Origin: Thermoplasmatota archaeon
Lineage (GTDB): Archaea > Thermoplasmatota > E2 > DHVEG-1
DNA length: 40,052 nucleotides
Assembly: GCA_030601705.1 (NCBI GenBank)
Contig: JAUWBM010000013.1
Span: 1-40,052, forward strand
Reading direction: 5' to 3'
Part shown: positions 34,906 through 40,052 of the stretch, piece after piece
Layout of the letters: each line of letters starts with the position of its first letter
Position numbering within the stretch: position 1 is the first letter of the stretch
Notes under the pieces: generated by a model
The model's database searches: none
What the model was told of the DNA's origin: nothing
Seen by the model: the letters and a program-made list of their open reading frames with translations, nothing else
Translations under genes and position numbers: made by a program

Positions 34906-35367
34906 ATATATCTACCTTCTACAATTCCGAAGCATATACAGATCATTCCTTTAACTTACGAGGAATATTTTTTAATTATTGAACGGCTAATCGCTATATA
35001 TGCTCCTTTCATGAGGGATATACACTTTTTGTTATATCTAATTTATCAAAGTAGATGTTAAGAATTTATTCACTTTTTAAACAGCTTATTATATTGAGTC
35101 AAACTAATATAATGTATCTCTTTAAGATGTTGCTGAAGTGACTTTGGCTGTCGAATATTCATACATATGGTGGAAGACGAGGATTAAAACTCCTGAAAAA
35201 CTTGAGTTAACGGATGTTCATGGCGGTTCTCTGTGAATGAATAATAAATTACCAGGATTAACACAACCTCACTGCTAACATGTATAATATAGCATTTAGA
35301 AATTAATAAATATCTATTGATAGTTTGGATGGCTATTATGAAACTGTAGTTTGGAGGAGACATATTT
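34906..35367. other. 462-base intergenic stretch between nac and the Lrp-like gene
   Basis: No convincing gene. A GTG-started 32-codon frame (35138-35236; contains EYSYIWWKTRIKTPEKLELTDV) reads like protein but has no good ribosome binding site and no known match; it may be a remnant. TTAATAAATAT near 35305 could be the TATA box for the plus-strand gene, followed by the palindrome AAACTGTAGTTT (35341-35352) and GGAGGAG. Confidence 0.4.
35341..35352. promoter_or_regulatory. Palindrome before the Lrp-like gene
   Basis: AAACTGTAGTTT is a perfect palindrome with 5-bp arms placed directly before the GGAGGAG ribosome binding site. Lrp-family proteins often repress their own genes through such sites; this is an inference from position. 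Confidence 0.3.
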
Positions 35368-35892
35368 ATGCCTAAAAGCAGTAGAAAACAAATTGATGAA
35401 GATGAAAAAAAGATTATTAAAGAAATGCAGAAAAATGCGAAAGAAGGTATCGACAAAATCGCGAAACGATGTGGTTTTTCCAGACAGAAGATATGGAGAA
35501 TCATAAAAAGACTTGAAAAAAACAAAACTATCTGGGGATACAATGCAGTAGTCGATGACGACAAACTAGGTTTGAAACGATACATAATGCTTATCAAAAA
35601 ATCTCCTCAACCATTGGGTGATACAGTCAATAAGATAATTGACCTTACCATGCATAAAAAAGGGAAAGAAATTGGAGTAGATATTATATGTAGCACCTAT
35701 CTTCATGGAAAGTATGATTGGATGTTCATTTTCTCAGCTAAGGATATTAAAAGTGTAAAAAAATTTAATGAAATCCTAATTAGAGAATACGAAAATGTGA
35801 TAAGTGAAGTTGATATCATGGAATACATCTTCTCAATAAAAAAATGTGGAATAACGAACCCTGAAGTTAAAAAATTAAAGGAGTATTTCTAA
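35368..35892 (+). CDS. Lrp/AsnC-like transcription regulator
   Basis: The 174-residue protein has an N-terminal winged helix-turn-helix (IDEDEKKIIKEMQKNAKEGIDKIAKRCGFSRQKIWRIIKRLEKNKTIWGYNAVVD), characteristic of Lrp/AsnC proteins, and a C-terminal ligand-binding-like (RAM) domain with the usual beta-alpha-beta order (YIMLIKKS, VDIICSTYLHGKYDWMFIFSAKDIKSVKKFNEILIREYENVISEVDIME). A short positively charged tail follows. GGAGGAG stands nine bases before the ATG. Targets are not known; the palindrome just upstream suggests self-control. Confidence 0.85.
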   Translation: MPKSSRKQIDEDEKKIIKEMQKNAKEGIDKIAKRCGFSRQKIWRIIKRLEKNKTIWGYNAVVDDDKLGLKRYIMLIKKSPQPLGDTVNKIIDLTMHKKGKEIGVDIICSTYLHGKYDWMFIFSAKDIKSVKKFNEILIREYENVISEVDIMEYIFSIKKCGITNPEVKKLKEYF

Positions 35893-35922
35893 CATTGTGA
35901 TGTAGTTAGGAAGAGGCAAAGG

Positions 35923-35985
35923 CTGATTCACATTAGATGTAAAAATTGTGGTTGGCGTTTACCTTTTTCTAGTAAAAATGGATAG
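35923..35985 (+). pseudogene. Possible zinc-ribbon remnant or very small protein
   Basis: The frame read from CTG 35923 encodes LIHIRCKNCGWRLPFSSKNG and then a stop. The RCKNCGWRLP part looks like one half of a zinc ribbon, with the second cysteine pair missing. AGAGG lies six bases upstream. It may be a degraded gene or a chance frame. Confidence 0.2.
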
Positions 35986-36012
35986 CATAAACAAACTACC
36001 GAATAACTGAGA

Positions 36013-36213
36013 TTATAAAGTAGACATGTCTTTCTCCATCATCTTCTCTAATTCTTTATCTACACCTTGTTCCTTTGCAATTTTTTGAATTTCAGAGATA
36101 ATGCTTTCCCATAAAACTTGTTGCGATAATGCATAATCCCACATATCAAGACGTTCTGTACCATCGGCTTTTTTGAATTCTTCAATAAGTTCCTTTTTAT
36201 CTTTCTCATTCAT
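36013..36213 (-). CDS. Small charged protein, unknown
   Basis: A protein of 66 residues, helical and charged (NEKDKKELIEEFKKADGTERLDMWDYALSQQVLWESIISEIQKIAKEQGVDKELEKMMEKDMSTL). AGAGGT stands six bases before the ATG at 36213, which is therefore preferred over the TTG at 36219. No family recognised. It has no membrane helix, and the MWDYALSQQVLWE segment could be a binding helix. It is divergent from the M50 protease gene across a 288-base gap. Confidence 0.6.
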   Translation of the reverse strand: MNEKDKKELIEEFKKADGTERLDMWDYALSQQVLWESIISEIQKIAKEQGVDKELEKMMEKDMSTL

Positions 36214-36501
36214 GGTCAAACCTCTTGTTATTTCATAGTTAGTAAGACATCCGATAAAACGAATAAAACGAAAGTTTTAATCTTTTCGTTGAAAGTTTTG
36301 AAAAGATGAGAAACTATGGGAGGGATTGAAAGAAGAGAGGCTAGGTAGATTCCCTCACATCTTGAAGATATATTGTCTTTTTTGTTTATATAGTTGAGAA
36401 GGGGGGGATGGAAGTATTGATTCCCTTAAACATAAACCAGTAGTTTTTGCTTTATGGGAAAATTTTGATAAGGAACAAAGGTTTACCTCCTCCGATTTGT
36501 A
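36214..36501. promoter_or_regulatory. Divergent intergenic region with tandem repeats and overlapping hairpins
   Basis: ATAAAACGA occurs twice in direct tandem (36254-36271). Two mutually exclusive stems follow: AACGAAA (36267-36273) with TTTCGTT (36284-36290), and ATCTTTTC (36280-36287) with GAAAAGAT (36300-36307). A 7-G run lies at 36401-36407. No gene is seen in the gap. Confidence 0.4.
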
Positions 36502-37167
36502 ATGAACGGTCGGAAAACCTACTACTCATTCCATGACATTCCCTTTGGGGGCACAGGAACTTATAATAGTTTAGAGCCTGGAATGAGATTTAGTCAGGGG
36601 GAAATAGTTCAGATTCTCATTGCTATGGTCGTGCTTACAATATCCTTTTCTTTTGCGTTTGCACCACACCCTCCGTTGTCTAATCTCAGTGCCGTCGTTG
36701 GGAATTTACCTCTTTCTTTTCTTGCTATAGCAACCGCCTTTGTTTGTCATGAAATTGCCCATAAGTACATGGGACAAAAGTATGGGTATTGGTCAGAATT
36801 TAGAATGTATCCGCAAGGTCTTTTATTTGCATTGTTTCTTGGTGTTACTGTTGGAATCGTGTTTGCTGCTCCAGGGGCTGTGCAAATATTCGGCAATCCA
36901 AGTAGAGAGAAAATGGGGAGGATAGCTGCTGCTGGCCCATCTACGAATCTTATGATTTCAGTTATATTTTTCCTGCTATGGCTTTTCTCTGATGGTTACT
37001 TAGGATATGTTGCTTTTTTTATTGCCTATATTAACGCATTTCTGGCTTTTTTTAATCTACTTCCTTTTGGTCCTTTGGATGGAATGAAAATATTCAGATG
37101 GAAAAAAGAAGTATGGGGTATGCTAATCGTCATAAGTCTCGGTATTTTTATTGCTCTGATGGTATAA
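36502..37167 (+). CDS. Intramembrane zinc metalloprotease, M50 (site-2 protease-like)
   Basis: The 221-residue protein is nearly all membrane helix. The zinc motif HEIAH is at residues 83-87 inside a helix (FLAIATAFVCHEIAHKYMGQKYG), and the third zinc ligand region NLLPFGPLDGMK occurs near 187-198. Both are signatures of the M50 family, which cleaves substrates within the membrane. The N-terminal ~30 residues are polar and may be a cytoplasmic lead. It is similar to the many small archaeal M50 proteins without PDZ or CBS domains. Substrate unknown. A 147-base gap separates it from nnr. Confidence 0.9.
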   Translation: MNGRKTYYSFHDIPFGGTGTYNSLEPGMRFSQGEIVQILIAMVVLTISFSFAFAPHPPLSNLSAVVGNLPLSFLAIATAFVCHEIAHKYMGQKYGYWSEFRMYPQGLLFALFLGVTVGIVFAAPGAVQIFGNPSREKMGRIAAAGPSTNLMISVIFFLLWLFSDGYLGYVAFFIAYINAFLAFFNLLPFGPLDGMKIFRWKKEVWGMLIVISLGIFIALMV

Positions 37168-37314
37168 CAGTCGAAGATGCATCGAACAATATCTTTGGTA
37201 TTCTTCTGTTGATAATCTGTATTTTAAATATTCCTCGATGGCTCATGGAATATCAAAAATATTCTTCGATAAACCTCAAAATATATAGATTATTACTTGT
37301 TTAACATTTTTGGT

Positions 37315-38772
37315 ATGATTTCAGGAAACGAAATAAAAGTAGCTGATAAAAATTCTGAGTACTTTGGTGTACCGCCTTCTCAGCTTATGGAAAATGCAGG
37401 GAAGGGAGTTGCGGAATTTGTTATCAATAATTTGAAACCTACAAATATACTACTTTTTTGTGGTACGGGCAATAATGGCGGAGATGGGTTTGTAGCGGCG
37501 CGATATCTCGCTAAAAAATGTAAGGTAGCCGTGTTTTTGACTGGAAAAGAAAATGAGATAAAAACCAAAATTGCAAAAGATAATTTTAACAAATTAAAGA
37601 ACATAGATGTAAAAATATATACTCATGACCATCTCAATAAAATCGATGATCTACTCGGAGAAAGTGACGTAATTATTGATTCTATGCTAGGAATAGGTTT
37701 GACCGGTGGTCTGAGAGAACCATTTTATACAATTGCAAATAAGATTAATTCTCAAAAAAATAAAAAAGTTATCTCTGTTGATACTCCAACAGGTCTAGAG
37801 ACAACTCTTGCCGTCCAACCTGATTATACCCTTACCTTTCATGATGTAAAAGAAGGGATGAATAAAAATAACAGTGGCGATATCCACATAGTTGACATTA
37901 ATATTCCTATAGACGCAGTGGATTATGTCGGTCCAGGAGAATTATCTGTTTACTATCCCAGACCTAAGAAAGAGTCACACAAGGGCGATAATGGTTCTGT
38001 ATTGATTATTGGTGGGGGACCCTATGTGGGAGCTCCTGCGCTTTCTGGTATGGCTGCACTGAGAACTGGGGCAGATCTTGCATTTATTGCAACACCCAAA
38101 CGTTGTTGGCAGTCTGTTGCTTCGTTTTCCCCTAATTTAATTGTAACTAGTTTAGAGTCTGATTTTTTGACTTCTGCAGATATTCCAATAATTGAAGAGG
38201 TTCTCGATAGATGCGATGTAGCAGTAATTGGCCCTGGTTTAGGCGTTTCAAAAGAAACAAAAGAGGCTATAGTAAAGATTGTAGAACTTGTTATTGACCA
38301 AAAGAAACCACTAATTATAGACGCGGATGCTATAAATCCAGTTGGCGAACAATTAGGTATTATAGAAAATTCTACAACGATAGTTACGCCACATACAGGA
38401 GAATTTAAAAAATTAACCGGGATTGATTTATCCCAAGATGTTGATGATAGGATCAGAATCGTTAAAGAGTGGGCTGGAGAACTTGGAGTGACAATTTTTC
38501 TGAAAGGCCATGTTGATATTCTCAGTGATGGAAAGGAGGTAAAGCTCAATAAAATTCATAATGAATCAATGACTGTCGGTGGTACAGGTGACGTGCTCGC
38601 TGGCATTATAGGAGCGCTGTTATCTAAAGGGGTAGAGCCATTTAATGCGATAAGAATAGCAGCTTTTCTTAATGGTGAAGCGGGCAATGAAGCATTTAAT
38701 AAAAAATCATATGGTTTGCTTGCCACTGATATTATTGAAGAAATTCCTGGTGTTTTGAAAAGGTACATATAA
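37315..38772 (+). CDS. nnr: Bifunctional NAD(P)HX epimerase/dehydratase
   Basis: Nnr repairs hydrated NADH and NADPH. The N-terminal half (to ~residue 205) is the epimerase (YjeF-N): PPSQLMENAGKGVAEF, FCGTGNNGGDGFVAARYLAKK, DSMLGIGLTGGLREP, VDTPTGL. The C-terminal half is the ADP-dependent dehydratase (ribokinase-like): GDNGSVLIIGGGPYVGAPALSGMAALRTGADL, VIGPGLG, TPHTGEFKKLTG, FLKGHVDIL and TVGGTGDVLAGIIGALLSKG. The start is the ATG at 37315 (MISGNEIKVADKNSEYFG), as in relatives, not the TTG at 37297. Length (485) is standard. Confidence 0.95.
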   Translation: MISGNEIKVADKNSEYFGVPPSQLMENAGKGVAEFVINNLKPTNILLFCGTGNNGGDGFVAARYLAKKCKVAVFLTGKENEIKTKIAKDNFNKLKNIDVKIYTHDHLNKIDDLLGESDVIIDSMLGIGLTGGLREPFYTIANKINSQKNKKVISVDTPTGLETTLAVQPDYTLTFHDVKEGMNKNNSGDIHIVDINIPIDAVDYVGPGELSVYYPRPKKESHKGDNGSVLIIGGGPYVGAPALSGMAALRTGADLAFIATPKRCWQSVASFSPNLIVTSLESDFLTSADIPIIEEVLDRCDVAVIGPGLGVSKETKEAIVKIVELVIDQKKPLIIDADAINPVGEQLGIIENSTTIVTPHTGEFKKLTGIDLSQDVDDRIRIVKEWAGELGVTIFLKGHVDILSDGKEVKLNKIHNESMTVGGTGDVLAGIIGALLSKGVEPFNAIRIAAFLNGEAGNEAFNKKSYGLLATDIIEEIPGVLKRYI

Positions 38773-38803
38773 TCAATCTTACAAATATTATATGTCGAGA
38801 GCG

Positions 38804-38865
38804 GAGGAACTATTATCTAGCTATTTAAATCTAGATAAACTCATCCTGATGGATGTACGTTCCTC
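38804..38865 (+). ncRNA. Candidate structured RNA, three-way junction
   Basis: GAGGAAC (38804-38810) pairs with GTTCCTC (38859-38865). Inside, TATCTAG (38814-38820) pairs with CTAGATA (38831-38837) and CATCC (38842-38846) pairs with GGATG (38851-38855). All 19 pairs are perfect, giving a compact three-way junction 32 bases after the nnr stop. It may be a 3' element of the nnr mRNA or a separate RNA. The fold was done by eye. Confidence 0.35.
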
Positions 38866-38941
38866 AAAACCTTCATCCCACGAGAGCAGAGCAACTATTT
38901 CTTTAAAAACAAAACCTTAAGAACCTATTCTTCCGATATGG

Positions 38942-38954
38942 TTTTATATAAAAG
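38942..38954 (+). promoter_or_regulatory. Strong TATA box upstream of the tiny ORFs
   Basis: TTTTATATAAAAG is a near-ideal archaeal TATA box. Transcription would begin around 38972, about 24 bases before the ATG at 38996. No large gene follows, so something short is expressed here. Confidence 0.5.
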
Positions 38955-38995
38955 ATATGATTCTATTATTTGGATAACTAGGTTGGATGGGATAA

Positions 38996-39115
38996 ATGGA
39001 TGTCAACAGCTTTCTAGTTTGTTGTAGCCTAAAAACTTGTTGTATTTCAAGACAAAAACATATAGAGCAGACTCTGGAAAAAGTTGTTTTATGGGATGGT
39101 TCTTATGAGCGATGA
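38996..39115 (+). CDS. Tiny ORF with a CC-x4-CC motif
   Basis: The 39-codon frame encodes MDVNSFLVCCSLKTCCISRQ followed by KHIEQTLEKVVLWDGSYER. Two cysteine pairs spaced by four residues could bind metal. It has the strong TATA box in front and GGATGGGAT just before the ATG, but is too short for the ORF track. Its end overlaps the next frame by 11 bases. Whether it is translated is uncertain. Confidence 0.3.
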   Translation: MDVNSFLVCCSLKTCCISRQKHIEQTLEKVVLWDGSYER

Positions 39116-39263
39116 ACCTGATATTGTCAAAATATTGAAAGAGGAGGAAAAACATGGAAAACTAAGTTTTTACTCATCTATTACTAAACAGGAATTAGAG
39201 ATACGCGAGCCAGTAGAGGAAAATATTCAAACTGAATCTTCTTTTAATACTAAAAATGAATGA
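39105..39263 (+). CDS. Small acidic ORF, 52 residues
   Basis: The frame MSDEPDIVKILKEEEKHGKL... through QELEIREPVEENIQTESSFNTKNE is rich in glutamate and reads like a real small protein. GGGATGGT stands shortly before the ATG and the frame overlaps the preceding tiny ORF, suggesting coupling. No family recognised. A stem-loop plus T-run about 60 bases downstream could end the transcript. Confidence 0.4.
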   Translation: MSDEPDIVKILKEEEKHGKLSFYSSITKQELEIREPVEENIQTESSFNTKNE

Positions 39264-39325
39264 AGCTTATTTTTGCTGTTTTTTTACTTCCATTATGTGC
39301 TGAGTGAAGGCCGCAAGTCTTACTC

Positions 39326-39381
39326 CAATATTTGTTGCAAAACCTCGTTCTGAGACGAGTCCAAAAAAAAATATTGTTTTT
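39326..39381 (+). terminator. Stem-loop followed by T residues
   Basis: CAATATTT (39326-39333) pairs with AAATATTG (39369-39376), with an inner hairpin CTCGT/ACGAG (39344-39348 with 39355-39359), followed by TTTTT. It could terminate the transcript of the tiny ORFs. Confidence 0.35.
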
Positions 39382-39407
39382 GATGGTGCAAAAAGATAAG
39401 GGGGGGG

Positions 39408-39430
39408 GGGAAGAAAAATCTTCCCTTTTA
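39408..39430 (+). terminator. Hairpin terminator GGGAAGA-AAAA-TCTTCCC-TTTTA
   Basis: A perfect 7-bp stem with a four-base loop and a following T-run, placed directly after the 11-G tract. On the plus strand it has the look of an intrinsic terminator and may shield the IS element. Confidence 0.4.
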
Positions 39431-39479
39431 TGATCTATTAATTAGGATCCGTTGGGCATTATCATAAAATAAAGCTCCC

Positions 39480-39500
39480 GCGCAGCAAGCTGCGGGGTAT
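39480..39500. repeat. IS200 end hairpin, left copy
   Basis: CGCAGCAAGCTGCGGGGTAT, with a 5-bp stem and CAAG loop; lies downstream of tnpA and is the right (3') end of the element in its own orientation. Confidence 0.7.
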
Positions 39501-39509
39501 CCGAACAGT

Positions 39510-39962
39510 TTAAAAGTCCAATAGTTTCATTTGTTTGTAACCCTCTTTTTCCTCTGGCGTTCCATGTTTCTCAATATAGGCACGTATAATATCTCCAGTT
39601 ACCCCTTCACCAACAGTCCCAATATACCCTCCATCACTCCAAAATTCACCACCCCATAGTATCTCCTTAACCTCGGGGTATTTCTCAAACAAGTCCCGTG
39701 CAGTTATGCTTTTAATTATCTGCATAATCCTTGAAGGTGCGTATTTCGGAGCAGCACCTACAAATATATGTACATGATCGCCATCTGTCCCAATTGTTTC
39801 AAATTCAAAACAATATCTCTCTTTGATTTCAAGCAGAATGTTCTTAAGAAATTGAATTCTATCTTTAGGGTACATTAACTTCTTACGATATTTTAAACAC
39901 ATCACCATATGATATCTAATCTTATACACACAATGACTTGCACGTTGTAATTCTATCATCAA
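39510..39962 (-). CDS. tnpA: IS200/IS605-type Y1 transposase
   Basis: The 150-residue protein is a full-length Y1 HUH transposase: KIRYHMVMCLKYRKKLM at the start, DGDHVHIFVGAAPKYAPSRIMQIIKSITAR with the metal-binding His63-x-His65, FWSDGGYIGTVGEG, and Tyr129 in IIRAYIEKHG as the likely DNA-cleaving tyrosine. It cuts and joins single-stranded DNA at the element's hairpin ends. The gene looks intact, so the element may be active. It has no accompanying tnpB in the window. Confidence 0.95.
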   Translation of the reverse strand: MMIELQRASHCVYKIRYHMVMCLKYRKKLMYPKDRIQFLKNILLEIKERYCFEFETIGTDGDHVHIFVGAAPKYAPSRIMQIIKSITARDLFEKYPEVKEILWGGEFWSDGGYIGTVGEGVTGDIIRAYIEKHGTPEEKEGYKQMKLLDF

Positions 39963-40016
39963 CTTAGTCTAATACAAAAGAGATTTTAACGTCTTTCTGC
40001 AGTTGTTCCATCCCAA

Positions 40017-40037
40017 CCGCAGCAAGCTGCGGGGTAT
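40017..40037. repeat. IS200 end hairpin, right copy
   Basis: CCGCAGCAAGCTGCGGGGTAT, with a 6-bp stem and CAAG loop; lies upstream of tnpA and is the left (5') end of the element in its own orientation. The last 20 bases are identical to the other end. Confidence 0.7.
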
Positions 40038-40052
40038 TCAAATAAAATAAAA

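Larger units (their letters stand above)
38773..39509. other. 737-base stretch without large genes between nnr and the IS200 element
   Basis: It contains a predicted three-way-junction structure (38804-38865), a strong TATA box (38942-38954), two tiny overlapping ORFs (38996-39115 and 39105-39263), a stem-loop followed by T residues (39326-39381), an 11-G tract (39400-39410) and a second hairpin terminator (39408-39430). Each is listed separately. Confidence 0.6.
39474..40041 (-). mobile_element. IS200-type insertion sequence (tnpA only)
   Basis: The element contains one Y1 transposase gene and a subterminal hairpin at each side with the same 20 bases (CGCAGCAAGCTGCGGGGTAT at 39481-39500 and 40018-40037). 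The inner CGCAG-CAAG-CTGCG forms a stem with a tetraloop, as expected for single-strand transposition. ATAAAATAAA stands outside both ends (39464-39473 and 40042-40051), which helps to place the borders. No tnpB is present. The exact ends are estimates, the right one close to the window edge. Confidence 0.75.

Overview
The window comes from an AT-rich euryarchaeon, probably of the Thermoplasmatota lineage. The archaeal assignment rests on ribosomal proteins S17e and S3Ae, prefoldin beta, the nascent-polypeptide-associated complex protein, Mre11/Rad50, NreA, archaellins, the archaeal riboflavin synthase, and TATA-box promoters with GGTGAT-type ribosome binding sites. The lineage below that is an inference from gene style only.

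Region 1 (1-13.3 kb) is a cell-surface block. It holds three secreted N-glycosylation-rich proteins sharing one domain (family A: 2-2518, 2687-3748, 5324-6475). They alternate with two paralogous membrane-anchored surface proteins (family B: 3865-5202, 6785-8137). A small surface protein and a membrane PAS-domain sensor follow in the second B operon. Next come a divergently transcribed archaellin with an extra N-terminal Sm-like domain, a second archaellin/pilin-like protein, and a long coiled-coil protein. The window starts inside the first A gene.

Region 2 (13.3-17.0 kb) has a 760-bp gene-poor stretch with a 28-bp imperfect inverted repeat, then a 970-residue membrane-anchored C25 (gingipain-like) protein that seems to lack the catalytic cysteine.

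Region 3 (17.1-21.2 kb) is housekeeping: prefoldin beta, a small membrane protein, cis-prenyl diphosphate synthase, S17e, and a complete four-gene riboflavin/FAD operon (ribB-ribL-ribC-ribH). S17e appears to start with CTG, and two other genes show the same layout with CTG or ATA.

Region 4 (21.2-28.7 kb) carries the OapC/ArvC-OapB/ArvB-OapA/ArvA operon (the Era-like GTPase linked in haloarchaea to vesicle formation and found next to an origin), a coiled-coil protein, and the rad50-mre11-flavoprotein operon.

Region 5 (28.7-36.2 kb) holds a secreted Ntn-hydrolase, S3Ae with a long lysine/glutamate tail, a radical SAM enzyme coupled to nreA, a Toprim-DUF167-NAC operon, an Lrp-like regulator and a small acidic protein.

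Region 6 (36.2-40.05 kb) has an intramembrane metalloprotease, the bifunctional NAD(P)HX repair enzyme Nnr, a gene-poor 737-bp stretch with a predicted three-way-junction RNA, two overlapping tiny ORFs behind a strong TATA box and an 11-G tract, and an IS200-type element at the edge.
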